A stretch of 64,000 nucleotides of DNA from JBKEDC01 sp047975205 (GCA_047975205.1 JBKEDC010000019.1:1-64000); one strand, 5' to 3'; shown: positions 16,745 to 25,642, counted from the first letter of the stretch. Program-made: numbers and translations. Notes: a model not told the origin generated them from the letters alone.

Positions 16745-18976
16745 ATGAAGAAGTATTTCTTTCTTATGCTCCTAATTCTTGGAACTATCAGCTATTCTTG
16801 TAATAACGAAAAATTCGGCAACGAATATGACGGTAGCAACACCAACGACGGATTAACTGCCAATGTGATTGAAGGAGACAACAATCGGGTGGAAGATCTT
16901 ACCGGTAGCGATGAAACCAAAAAAGCAAAATCGGATGCCAAAACTAAGGATACCTCTACCATATTGCCAATTAGAACGGTATGGGCTCAAGCTAAAACAC
17001 ATATTCGTGCCGATGTAAACAGCGACAAGCACCAACAAGCCAATGATGTGCTTTATGATGAAAGTACACAAATATTATACATTTCATACGGTACAAAAGA
17101 CAATAATGACGATGGAGATGAAACAAGCTCCGTACCAACCTCAATGCACGGATATATTGATATAGTAGCCGTTACTCCAGGAGCAACAGCAACAACTGAA
17201 TCAAAACTTTCTATCCTACAGTCTGTGAATATTCCAAATATCGATCTATACCGTATGGCACTCGATAAAACAAATGGCAAACTTTATGTAGCGGCCGGGG
17301 CCGACATGGACGCAATGAACAGTGACGGTACTGAAGACAATGACATCTATTCAGGAGCAGCCGTATTGGTATTTAATACCTCCGACCTAAATACAGCAGG
17401 AGCAACTTCTGTCTCTTACGACTTGATTGATGCTCCCGGATACGTAGCGAAAGATATTGTGCTCGATAAAACGGCAGGAAAGATTGCTGTAATTTCAGGT
17501 ACTGATGGCTACTTAGTGCAATACAATACCTCCGATTACGATATGACGTATAATAATCCTGTGGGAGATGGTAGGGCTCTTGGTATAAACACCAACAATA
17601 AAGCTTATTGGCTGGCAGGAGACCAATTGAATTTAATAGGTGGTGTTACTGCTACCGTTACTATGGACGCTAAAGAAGGAGCACAAAGACTGATTGATTT
17701 CTATAAAGGGACATACCCCATGGTAGCACTCGGAGCAAACGGCATTGGCATTTATAATGAAGACTTAAGTAAAATTACGGATGTGCCTACCGTGAAAAAT
17801 AACTTCGGCGTAGGAAATACCGACGAAGAGGCTAATGATATGGTATCATTCGTGAACGATTCACTTATTGCTGTAGCTGAAGGAAACAATGGTATTATGT
17901 TTAAATACATTAAAGATGGAGATATTACAAATCCCGATAATATTATCAATGTAGGGGGATTAACCACCAACATCACCGGCTCTCCAAATGCCATTTGTGC
18001 AGGGGGAGATGCTGCAGGAACAAGCTCTAAAGTAGATTTATTCGTGGCGGCAGGTAAGGTAGGGGTGACTTATGTAGCTACTTCATATGGATCAAGATGG
18101 AATGATAGTTCCCCCTCTGATGCAAAAGACTATACGCCTACCATAGAAGGATTTCAGTTTAACCAAAAAATTACCAATCATATCCTACCTGCAGGTTCTT
18201 ACAAAGGGGCAATAAGCTCTATTGGTCATAATTACGCCATAAAAAGTGACTCTGTAAACTTTTTTGGCAACCTTGATATAAGAGAGGGTACATTGACCAC
18301 TTATGACGGTGGGTTTCTTATCAACAATAGCAAAAACTTTGCAGACTTCTCCGGAACAAACGGATTTTACATGATCGACTCACATGGGGAAATAGACAGT
18401 CTCTTTGTTAGCGGAAATCTTTTCTTAACTAGAAGCACACTAGAGGTTACCGGTCGTGTTGATGGATTTAAAGGAAAAATCATTCTACCTGGAAAGAAAA
18501 AAAGACCGGATGTTCGATTATATGGCTCTGCACTTAGATTGACCGGTAGTTCTTATTCAAACATGGATACGTTACAAGTACAAAAAGATGATGACACCAA
18601 AAAGATATCGACACTTGAATTAGCTGGCGGTTTAACAGTTTACAAAAAGGCAACTTTTGATGGCGGTTGCGTCCTAACTTTGAGTAAAGACAACCTAGAT
18701 GTTCTTTTCAAAAAAGGACTTACCCTATTGAGCGGCAGTACAATTCAACTGATCAATCCGGGAGATACCACAAGCGGTGATGGCGGACAAAACACAACGA
18801 TAACCGTAGAAGGGACTCTCAAAGCTCCTGCCGGATTTAAAATTGTAGCCAAAGCATCTGACAAGCTTAAAATCAAAGTGGGAAAGTTTGAAGGATTTGA
18901 TCCGGCTATAGTAGATGAAAATGGTCTTCCTAGTGATGCCAAATGGAGCGATATTTTAGTAGAAACAGGATTATAA
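16745..18976 (+). CDS. lipoprotein with LVIVD-like beta-propeller and beta-solenoid-like C-terminus (first paralogue)
   Basis: The 743-residue product has a lipoprotein signal ending at Cys19 (ISYSC) and then an acidic, low-complexity linker to about residue 70. Residues from about 75 to 440 contain repeated beta-blade-like segments (YIDIVAVTP, LYRMALD, GYVAKDIVLD, TDGYLVQYN, GANGIGIYN) like an LVIVD-type propeller. The last 280 residues form short repeated strands (SLFVSGNLFLT, STLELAGGLTVYKKATFDGG) suggestive of a beta-helix. It is probably anchored in the outer membrane. Function is unknown. A clear paralogue follows 298 bp downstream, with matching domain order. Confidence 0.75.
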   Translation: MKKYFFLMLLILGTISYSCNNEKFGNEYDGSNTNDGLTANVIEGDNNRVEDLTGSDETKKAKSDAKTKDTSTILPIRTVWAQAKTHIRADVNSDKHQQANDVLYDESTQILYISYGTKDNNDDGDETSSVPTSMHGYIDIVAVTPGATATTESKLSILQSVNIPNIDLYRMALDKTNGKLYVAAGADMDAMNSDGTEDNDIYSGAAVLVFNTSDLNTAGATSVSYDLIDAPGYVAKDIVLDKTAGKIAVISGTDGYLVQYNTSDYDMTYNNPVGDGRALGINTNNKAYWLAGDQLNLIGGVTATVTMDAKEGAQRLIDFYKGTYPMVALGANGIGIYNEDLSKITDVPTVKNNFGVGNTDEEANDMVSFVNDSLIAVAEGNNGIMFKYIKDGDITNPDNIINVGGLTTNITGSPNAICAGGDAAGTSSKVDLFVAAGKVGVTYVATSYGSRWNDSSPSDAKDYTPTIEGFQFNQKITNHILPAGSYKGAISSIGHNYAIKSDSVNFFGNLDIREGTLTTYDGGFLINNSKNFADFSGTNGFYMIDSHGEIDSLFVSGNLFLTRSTLEVTGRVDGFKGKIILPGKKKRPDVRLYGSALRLTGSSYSNMDTLQVQKDDDTKKISTLELAGGLTVYKKATFDGGCVLTLSKDNLDVLFKKGLTLLSGSTIQLINPGDTTSGDGGQNTTITVEGTLKAPAGFKIVAKASDKLKIKVGKFEGFDPAIVDENGLPSDAKWSDILVETGL

Positions 18977-19046
18977 CCACAGCATGAGGTGTTTTGCTCT
19001 GTACCGCTTCTTCGCAGAGCAAAACTATGTTTAGATCATGCTGTGG
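18977..19046 (+). repeat. nested long hairpin directly after the lipoprotein stop codon
   Basis: An outer stem CCACAGCATGA (18977-18987) pairs with TCATGCTGTGG (19036-19046). An inner stem GTTTTGCTCTG (18991-19001) pairs perfectly with CAGAGCAAAAC (19015-19025), leaving the loop TACCGCTTCTTCG. The structure starts at the first base after the stop codon and is followed by a separate terminator. The inner left arm and loop recur after the paralogue at 21437-21472 (30 of 36 bases identical). Confidence 0.75.
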
Positions 19047-19047
19047 G

Positions 19048-19079
19048 AAGAGTGCCTTCGAAAGAAGGTACTCTTTTTT
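19048..19079 (+). terminator. Rho-independent terminator of the first lipoprotein gene
   Basis: AAGAGTGCCTTC pairs with GAAGGTACTCTT (one wobble) around a GAAA tetraloop, followed by a run of T. It stands directly behind the nested hairpin. Confidence 0.9.
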
Positions 19080-19102
19080 AGCATTAGTGTGGTCACCTAT
19101 TC

Positions 19103-19128
19103 GGTCACTGAGCGGAGCCGAAGTGACC
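19103..19128. repeat. small palindromic repeat (GAGCGGAGCCGAA type)
   Basis: GGTCACT (19103-19109) and AGTGACC (19122-19128) form a perfect 7-bp stem around GAGCGGAGCCGA. The core and the following ACCCATGAT also occur at 21767-21805, and a degenerate inverted copy lies near 16475-16500. From memory, similar short palindromes are dispersed in other bacterial genomes; I cannot verify that here. Confidence 0.65.
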
Positions 19129-19274
19129 CATGATACCGAAGTGTTCACAGCCGCAGAGCTGAAATACTTACTGTCTTTATAATAAAAATACAAAGTGGAG
19201 TAAATAATTGCACACTGATTTTATCATTCAGTAATATAATACAAACTTATTAAATCTGATAATAACCAAATATT

Positions 19275-21425
19275 ATGAAAAAACGCTTATTATGCAGCTT
19301 AATAATTCTAGGGGTTATTAACTTTGCCTGCAAAAATGAATTACCTGCCGAAAACGAAAGTAACAGATTGGTAGCCAAAATTATCAGCGGAGGAGAAGAT
19401 CGGGTAGATAACTCAATAAATGGTTTAATCTCTACCGGTTCTAATAATAAAAAGCAAACAAAAACAGGAGGTACCAAAAAACCTGCTCCCAACAATATCA
19501 TTCCTCCTTTAGTAGTTCCGCTATATCATGTGAGTACAATTAGAAGTCCGAAGAATGAAGATACTGCCCAACAAGCTAATGGAATTGTTTACGACAATGT
19601 TTCTAAGTTTGCATACATTGCATATGCTACTAAAGACAGCAGTAACGGAGGAGACGCTACTATAACTTCTTTCAATGGATATATTGACGTGCTGAATATG
19701 ACTAATCCGGAGAACCCCACCATATTGCAGACCATTCATCTGGAAGATATTGATCTCTATCGTCTAGCTGTCGACAACGGAAAACTATACGTCGTAGGAG
19801 CTGCAAACCAATATGTATGGAATAATAAGCATGCCGACAATCCAATAGCTTCAAATGCCGTGCTGCTCGTGTTTAACACCAGCGACTTAAACGTTGTCGG
19901 AACAGATATCCCTTACAAACTAATTGATGTCCCCGGATATGTAGCCAAAGATGTAGTGGTTAAAGACAATAAGGTGGGAGTGATTTCAGGTGACATCGGG
20001 GTGGCGGCTGTATATGATGCTGCCAATAATTTTGCTTTACTCGATGCCGTAACTGCAATCGACGGAAGAGCAGTAGGGCTGAATACAGGTAATAATTTAT
20101 TCTACTTAATGGGGAAAAGTCTTCTAAAAAAAGATGGCCCATGGATTGGCGTTAATATGGATGACGAAATTAACCCCGGAGCTCAACGACTGTTCGATTT
20201 TTACGAAGGAATTTATCCGATGGTCTCACTGGGGGCAAACGGAGTAAGCGTATTCAATGAGGATCTAAGTGCATCATACGGGAATATCCCAGTCATAAAA
20301 AATACACATAACATTGCAAGTGGGAATGAACAAGCCAATGCCGTAAGACCACTATCCAATTCACTCATTGCTATTGCTGAAGGCGAAAATGGAGTGATGA
20401 TTCATTATGCGAAAGATTTAACCGCCGGAGACTTCCCCTGCAAAGGAGGATTTATTTTAGACAATACATCGAACAATGACATCTTTGTAATGAAAAATAC
20501 CGGAGGCTCTGTTCCCAATGCTGCCTATATGTATATTGCTGCCGGCGTAGATGGAACTCGGATTATTCGATATGAAGGAGAGAAATCAGGATATACGCCT
20601 TCTTATCAATTAACCTACAACACCACTACCGGAAACATAACAATACCTGAAGGGACTAACTATGCCGGAATTATTTCTTCTAACTATAATGTAGAAATTC
20701 CCAATGGAGATGAAGTTGATTTGAGCTCATCAGATTTCTCTAAGATAACTTGCGATAGTTTAATTGCAAACGAAAATGCCACGCTTAAATACAGCAACAA
20801 TAATTTGGAAATCAACAAAATTGCAATTAAAAAGAAAGCATACTTCGAGTGGAGGGGAACTTCGAGTGTGATAGCCGGAGATGTGGAAATTGAACCGGGA
20901 GCAAAACTTTACGCTCCTCGAGCCGGCGAAATTACCGGAAGTCTGGAAATGGACGGTGGGGAAATGTCTTTTTATGGCAGCGATGTAGTGACTACAATTG
21001 ATAATTCGTTGATTATAGATGGCTATGACAAATTCGTGACCGATGGGGCTGCAACTACTGCCCAATTGAAGATTAGTGAGGCCGGATTAATGGTAAAAAA
21101 TACAGCCATTGACAAACAATCTCGAATTGGAAACAACTACCTAATGTTCTTTTATCAAGGCAAGGCAACTTTTGATAAAGGACTATCATTAGGCGATGGG
21201 GTGAAAATTAAAATTTCAACGGCTCGAAATAGTTCGTTAACCATTAATGGAGATCTTAATGTAGAGGGAAAATTACAGATCAATTGCAGTAAAGACCAAC
21301 CATTTAGAATTAGGTGTAGCAATTACGCCGAACTCAGAAATAACACCAATATTACAACAGCAAAAGGCGAAAGCTCCAGCAGACCTGCAATTAGTAAGCA
21401 GGATGTATTTCAACCTTTACCTTAA
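19275..21425 (+). CDS. lipoprotein with LVIVD-like beta-propeller and beta-solenoid-like C-terminus (second paralogue)
   Basis: This 716-residue product parallels the preceding one throughout. It has a lipoprotein signal ending at Cys19 (VINFAC), a basic/polar linker to about residue 80, and propeller-like blades to about 435 (FNGYIDVLNM, LLVFNTSDLN, LIDVPGYVAKDVV, LGANGVSVFNEDLS). A C-terminal repeat-strand region (GDVEIEPGAKL, GSLEMDGGEMS, DNSLIIDG, LTINGDLNVEGKL) follows. Shared blocks such as FNTSDLN, PGYVAKD and QRL.DF show tandem duplication followed by strong divergence. It is probably surface or periplasm facing on a lipid anchor. Function is unknown. It has its own terminator. Confidence 0.75.
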   Translation: MKKRLLCSLIILGVINFACKNELPAENESNRLVAKIISGGEDRVDNSINGLISTGSNNKKQTKTGGTKKPAPNNIIPPLVVPLYHVSTIRSPKNEDTAQQANGIVYDNVSKFAYIAYATKDSSNGGDATITSFNGYIDVLNMTNPENPTILQTIHLEDIDLYRLAVDNGKLYVVGAANQYVWNNKHADNPIASNAVLLVFNTSDLNVVGTDIPYKLIDVPGYVAKDVVVKDNKVGVISGDIGVAAVYDAANNFALLDAVTAIDGRAVGLNTGNNLFYLMGKSLLKKDGPWIGVNMDDEINPGAQRLFDFYEGIYPMVSLGANGVSVFNEDLSASYGNIPVIKNTHNIASGNEQANAVRPLSNSLIAIAEGENGVMIHYAKDLTAGDFPCKGGFILDNTSNNDIFVMKNTGGSVPNAAYMYIAAGVDGTRIIRYEGEKSGYTPSYQLTYNTTTGNITIPEGTNYAGIISSNYNVEIPNGDEVDLSSSDFSKITCDSLIANENATLKYSNNNLEINKIAIKKKAYFEWRGTSSVIAGDVEIEPGAKLYAPRAGEITGSLEMDGGEMSFYGSDVVTTIDNSLIIDGYDKFVTDGAATTAQLKISEAGLMVKNTAIDKQSRIGNNYLMFFYQGKATFDKGLSLGDGVKIKISTARNSSLTINGDLNVEGKLQINCSKDQPFRIRCSNYAELRNNTNITTAKGESSSRPAISKQDVFQPLP

Positions 21426-21436
21426 AGCAAAGACAA

Positions 21437-21472
21437 AGCATGAGGAGTTAAACTCTGCACCGCTTCTTCACA
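21437..21472 (+). repeat. second copy of the post-stop element
   Basis: Starting 12 bases after the stop, 30 of 36 bases match the element after the first paralogue (18981-19016), including AGCATGAGG, CTCTG and ACCGCTTCTTC. Here the right arm has changed and only a short GTTAA/TTAAC stem remains. The loop sequence is better conserved than the stem. Confidence 0.65.
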
Positions 21473-21493
21473 AAACTTAACAACTATACTGCT

Positions 21494-21528
21494 GAGAATG
21501 TCCAAAAAGTTTTGGGCATTCTCTTTTT
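21494..21528 (+). terminator. Rho-independent terminator of the second lipoprotein gene
   Basis: GAGAATG followed by TCCAAAA pairs with TTTTGGG and CATTCTC around an AG loop, giving about 14 pairs, then five T. Confidence 0.9.
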
Positions 21529-21556
21529 GCTCTTAATTTATAAACAACTGTTGTTA

Positions 21557-21861
21557 TTGCCTGAAAGGCAAAACTGTGATAGCCCAAGTATTTACATGCT
21601 TGGGTAGATATATAAAGTAAAACTAAAGCTTGTAAGGCTGACCTATACTCCCTAAAATTACAACTCGGACTTACAGCCCGCTAAGAAAAAAAACAATCCC
21701 CTACCTAGTGATAAATACCTAGACTGTTCGTATTGCCTTTCAGGCAAAAAAGCAACAACATTATACGGTTGTTGAGCGGAGCCGAAGTGCTCAGTAACCC
21801 ATGATGCCGACGCTACACCCCAAACATCAAGCCAAACATCTCCCCCTTGCCTGAAAGGCAA
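21557..21861. repeat. cluster of REP-like palindromic repeats, including an inverted pair
   Basis: TTGCCTGAAAGGCAA occurs at 21557-21571 and 21847-21861, and its reverse complement at 21733-21747. The first copy is followed by a second hairpin, GCCCAAG...CTTGGG with GTATTTA in the loop (21582-21604). The inverted copy carries the matching hairpin CCTAG...CTAG with TAAATAC in the loop (21704-21722). The two units are thus inverted versions of one two-hairpin element. A third palindrome of the GAGCGGAGCCGAA type lies between (21767-21799). No transposase is present. The last hairpin is 9 bp from the histidine kinase stop. Confidence 0.7.
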
Positions 21862-21869
21862 AAATTCTA

Positions 21870-23642
21870 CTACTTCGCCAAAGAGAACAAAAACACCACC
21901 CCACCCTTAGGGCGGTTTCTTACCGATATTTCACCTTTATGCAGTTGCACGGCATTCTTCACGATAGATAAACCTAAACCTGTACCTCCGGAATCGCGCG
22001 TGCGCCCTTCATCAATCCGGTAGAAACGTTCGAATATACGAGCCAAATGCTCCTCGGGTATCAGTTTGCCGTTATTGCTGAAACTGAAATAATAGAACTT
22101 TTCATCTTCCGTATATTGCTTAATGAGCACCTTTACACCATCACCAGCATATTTAATTGTATTTTCTAAGAAATTCTGAAAGATAGATGTCAGCAAACTA
22201 TCATTGCCATACACCTCAACCGAATCATCAACATCTACTTTTAAGCCAATATGATGCTGTTCTAAACGCGACGCCAAGTTTTCTGCCACTTCATGAATAA
22301 GCGGTTTAATCTTTACCTCTTTCATTTCAAACAACTCGGCGGCATCTTCCATATTGTTAATAAGCGATATATCGTTCAGCAACACATTTAGTCGTTCCGT
22401 TTGCTTGAATGCTCGCGTTATAAAATACATCTGTTTATCGGCAGGTATAACCGATGCATTATGGATGATAGTTTCTAAATATCCTTTAATAGATGCCAAA
22501 GGCGTTTTTAGTTCATGTGCAATATTCGACGTGAGTTGCTGTTTCAGTAAACGACGCTTTTCTAATCGTGTAATATCTTCAATGAGAATTTCAAAACTTT
22601 TATCTTGAAACACAATACCCTGCACCCTGAAATATAATTCTTGTTCTCCTCCTATTTTAATTTCAAAATGAGGAAGCTTTTTCGGATTAACGGGTTTATC
22701 CGATTTTAAAACCTTATATATTTTTTTGAGCAACGGACGTAAAGCTTCTATTTCAAACACCGAATTTGCAGCAATATTCGAACGCTTAGAAATCATGTTT
22801 GCATATTGCACAAAGTGCCCGTTGGCTAATACAATTTCTTTATTGGACGTGAAGAAAGCAATGCCCTCATTTAAGGCGTAAAGATGATTGAACAGGCGTT
22901 CTTTTTCTGCACTCAGTTCATCTTTCGATTGCTTCAGCTCGTTGTAAATATTCATGATTTGATACTGTATTTCACCAAATTCCGTATCCTCATTTTCCAT
23001 ATCCGGCACAATCTCCTCACCTCTGCCTGCCTTCATGGTGAAGTTGCGAAGTCGCCTGGTAAAATCGCCCAATTGTGTAGTCAGTAAATGCAGCATAGCA
23101 TACATAACCACCAGCATAAATATCGAAAAGAATATAAATACGCGAGAGGCCCTCAAAAAATGCTTCAAAGCAGCATCATACACCATGGCACAACGCACAT
23201 AATAGCCGTTGAAATGGGCAGCGTAATAATAAAAATCTTGGTTCGTGGTTTTAGAATGACGAATATTAGCACCAACCTGATGTGCTTTTGCTTTCTGTAT
23301 CTCAGGTCTGTGCGAATGATTCTCCATAGCCGACCAATCACCTACAAAGCTGTCGAACAGCACTTTCCCTTCCTCATTGATTACAGTTACCCGAATCTCC
23401 GGGCTTGGGAGTATCAATTTGATATTATTAAGCTCAGTGTATTTATTTTCTTCTATAATATGGTCATGCTCAATGTATTTAGAGGTAGCTGAAGCAATAT
23501 TGCTCAGGGTATTCTCCAGCCTACCGGTTCGGTAGTTCTTTTCCCTCGAGTATTGAAATACCAAAACCACAAGGGTAAAGATCAAAAATGCACTAAAGAA
23601 ATAGGCAAATATGCGACGTTGATAAGACTTACTTTTAGGCAT
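21870..23642 (-). CDS. sensor histidine kinase, PhoR-like
   Basis: This 590-residue inner membrane kinase has a first helix (about 11-31), a periplasmic sensor region (about 32-165), a second helix (about 167-188), and a HAMP-like linker and coiled coil (about 190-250). A PAS-like region (about 255-355), the HisKA box NIAHELKTPL with phospho-acceptor His376, and a HATPase domain (N box ENTIKYA, G boxes GGTGLGLSI) complete it. It phosphorylates the OmpR-type regulator encoded 21 bp upstream. The architecture resembles PhoR. A nearby porin gene with Pho-box-like repeats supports phosphate sensing, but the signal is inferred. Confidence 0.88.
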   Translation of the reverse strand: MPKSKSYQRRIFAYFFSAFLIFTLVVLVFQYSREKNYRTGRLENTLSNIASATSKYIEHDHIIEENKYTELNNIKLILPSPEIRVTVINEEGKVLFDSFVGDWSAMENHSHRPEIQKAKAHQVGANIRHSKTTNQDFYYYAAHFNGYYVRCAMVYDAALKHFLRASRVFIFFSIFMLVVMYAMLHLLTTQLGDFTRRLRNFTMKAGRGEEIVPDMENEDTEFGEIQYQIMNIYNELKQSKDELSAEKERLFNHLYALNEGIAFFTSNKEIVLANGHFVQYANMISKRSNIAANSVFEIEALRPLLKKIYKVLKSDKPVNPKKLPHFEIKIGGEQELYFRVQGIVFQDKSFEILIEDITRLEKRRLLKQQLTSNIAHELKTPLASIKGYLETIIHNASVIPADKQMYFITRAFKQTERLNVLLNDISLINNMEDAAELFEMKEVKIKPLIHEVAENLASRLEQHHIGLKVDVDDSVEVYGNDSLLTSIFQNFLENTIKYAGDGVKVLIKQYTEDEKFYYFSFSNNGKLIPEEHLARIFERFYRIDEGRTRDSGGTGLGLSIVKNAVQLHKGEISVRNRPKGGVVFLFSLAK

Positions 23643-23663
23643 AACATGAAGAAAATATATGCA

Positions 23664-24350
23664 TTAAGAATTGAAACAATAACCGTATCCCGATCGACCG
23701 ATAATTTGCTTTCCATATGCCCCGATTTTTTTGCGTAGACGGGCAATATTTACGTCAACATTTCTGTCAGTGACGATGACATCCGTACTCCAGATTCTGT
23801 TCAATATCTCATCGCGAGGAATGAATCGATCTTTGTTGCTCAACAACAACACTAAAATGTCGAACTCTTTTTTGGTTAATCGGATCGGTTTATCGTTAAT
23901 AATAGCTTCTTTTTTGTTCTGATCAATACATAATCCGTTATAATCTAAGGTCGATGCATTTTGTTCTACCGAATTCTTAAGCTCTCGTTTGAGAACCGCC
24001 TTAATTCGAACCACAACTTCTTTAATGGAAAATGGTTTTACAATATAATCATCTCCGCCTACATTAAATCCGGTCAGCAAATCATTTTCGGTAGTTTTGG
24101 CCGTCAAAAATATAATCGGAATATCTAATTTCATTTCCTTGCGCATAATATCAGCCATCTTATAGCCCGACATGCCACCCATCATTACGTCAAGCAAAAT
24201 AAGGTTATATGAAGTAAGCGGCATGAGCAAGGCTTCTTCCGCCGAAGTAGCTACATCGATTTCAAAGCCTTCATTCAGCAAATTAAATTGCAATATTTCT
24301 CTTAAATCTTGTTCGTCGTCAACAATAAGTATTTTTGCTCCCTTTTTCAT
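23664..24350 (-). CDS. OmpR/PhoB family response regulator
   Basis: The 228-residue protein has a receiver domain with acidic pair Asp11-Asp12, phospho-acceptor Asp54 (LILLDVMMGG), Thr in FLTAKT and Lys in YIVKPF. A winged-helix output domain follows (about 130-228; RLTKKEFDIL, VDVNIARLRKKIG). It binds DNA repeats when phosphorylated by the kinase encoded directly downstream. The porin gene 230 bp upstream has 11-bp phased repeats before it, a likely target. The 230-bp gap between this gene and the porin holds its promoter, where I found no exact -7 box. Confidence 0.9.
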   Translation of the reverse strand: MKKGAKILIVDDEQDLREILQFNLLNEGFEIDVATSAEEALLMPLTSYNLILLDVMMGGMSGYKMADIMRKEMKLDIPIIFLTAKTTENDLLTGFNVGGDDYIVKPFSIKEVVVRIKAVLKRELKNSVEQNASTLDYNGLCIDQNKKEAIINDKPIRLTKKEFDILVLLLSNKDRFIPRDEILNRIWSTDVIVTDRNVDVNIARLRKKIGAYGKQIIGRSGYGYCFNS

Positions 24351-24580
24351 CTGTTTGTAATTTATTTTCGATTGTCAGATGTAACTATAACTCGTCAATT
24401 GTTAATCACCCTCATAATCATGAATTTGAATCTCATGACTCGTTTCATGATGTCATTAATGGTTAAACCCGTGGCTTTTTATTATACGTTCCATTGTTTG
24501 GTTTCGACGAGTCAAAGTTAGTAGTTATCCGCAGAATTATCTGTTCTTTTTCGTATGAATTCTTTTCGTTTATTTTATGC

Positions 24581-25570
24581 TTAGAATTTAAATTCGCAAC
24601 TAATTCGATATTCGTTCACCGTTGATACATCACCCACTGTGTGTGTATTAAGCACATAGTTCGGAGCTATCTTAATTCCTTTTACAGGTCGAAATTCCAA
24701 ACCTGCAAAAACGGCATGTACATTGTCTCCGTCATCCCATGTTTTCGCTCGATCATTGTAATCATACCTTCCATAGATATGCATCTTTGGTGTGAGCCGG
24801 ATAGTGGTGTAAAAAGAACAGCCATGCTGGCATTGCCCGGCTGTGACTTTAGCATTTCGTTGCCTGTTATACTCCGCACCAACGCTATTTCCGTTTTTAA
24901 ATTGATAACCTGCCATGAAGGCATACGTATCTTCAACTACATCTTTACTGTTTGAATAATCGGCATAAGTTCGAAACACCCAACCTTTAAATGGGGTGAT
25001 GGTAGCTCCTATGCCATATTCAAAAGCGTTATCATTTTGCTGGCTCTTATAGCCTTCGCCATTCGACACAATCCAATCTAATTTAATCGTTCGGGTTGCC
25101 TGATATGAACCCGTAATACCAATATCTCGACTGGCACTGTAATCAAAATATTCTTGATAAGACTTGGCTATATAGCGATGCCCCCAACATTTCTCCACGA
25201 AGTTGAAGCTAATGCCGGTTATCATCCCAAAACGTAAAATAAGTTTATCATTATGATACTCGGCGAAAGCATTACGCGAAAAAGCGGAATGCTTTAATTC
25301 ACCATTATCTTTGGGGTTGGTAACGTCAAAACATCCTTTTACCAACCAATTTTCAGAGAAATGGTATATATAACCAATCTCCAACCTATCAAGCACAAAC
25401 TCCTTATTTGTCTCTTCATTTTCCGGAAGGAATTCCAAACCGGTGAAAATACTTCCAAAAACTCTACCCGAACGTTTAAAGTCTTTTTTAACAGGAGCAT
25501 TCGCCTCTGCGGTAACTGTTACCCCTAATAACAGGACTACCAAAAAGAACATGTTTTTCACTAAATGCAA
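24581..25570 (-). CDS. outer membrane porin, phosphate-selective porin (OprO/OprP)-like
   Basis: The 329-residue product has a signal peptide (cleavage near AEANA, about residue 24) and then alternating beta strands ending in the typical aromatic terminus YRISCEFKF. It resembles the Bacteroidota members of the OprO/OprP porin family (LEFRPVKGIKIAPNYV, YGRYDY). It should form a diffusion channel in the outer membrane. The reading starts at ATG 25570, and a GTG three codons in gives an equally good signal peptide. Adjacent PhoBR-like genes and upstream phased repeats suggest induction under phosphate limitation, although the ligand is not proven by sequence. Confidence 0.75.
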   Translation of the reverse strand: MHLVKNMFFLVVLLLGVTVTAEANAPVKKDFKRSGRVFGSIFTGLEFLPENEETNKEFVLDRLEIGYIYHFSENWLVKGCFDVTNPKDNGELKHSAFSRNAFAEYHNDKLILRFGMITGISFNFVEKCWGHRYIAKSYQEYFDYSASRDIGITGSYQATRTIKLDWIVSNGEGYKSQQNDNAFEYGIGATITPFKGWVFRTYADYSNSKDVVEDTYAFMAGYQFKNGNSVGAEYNRQRNAKVTAGQCQHGCSFYTTIRLTPKMHIYGRYDYNDRAKTWDDGDNVHAVFAGLEFRPVKGIKIAPNYVLNTHTVGDVSTVNEYRISCEFKF

Positions 25571-25585
25571 AGCAAGTCAGCTATC

Positions 25586-25642
25586 ATTACAGCCCAATTA
25601 CAGAATGATTACAAAATGATTAAACAATTACAAAATGATTAA
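25586..25642 (-). promoter_or_regulatory. Pho-box-like 11-bp phased direct repeats upstream of the porin gene
   Basis: On the plus strand ATTAC or ATTAA starts at 25586, 25597, 25608, 25619, then 25627 and 25638, giving spacings of 11, 11, 11, 8 and 11. On the coding (minus) strand the unit reads CATTTTGTAAT. PhoB binds 7-bp direct repeats separated by 4 bp, the same 11-bp period. The array ends 16 bp before the porin start codon and lies close to a PhoB/PhoR-like gene pair. Confidence 0.65.

Noticed and set aside
23088..23492. 134-codon open frame antisense to the histidine kinase
   Set aside because: The kinase reading has full domain motifs; the antisense frame has no protein character or promoter.
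25586..25642. Repeat array considered as a CRISPR
   Set aside because: The units are only 11 bp with no unique spacers and no cas genes; it fits a regulator-binding array.
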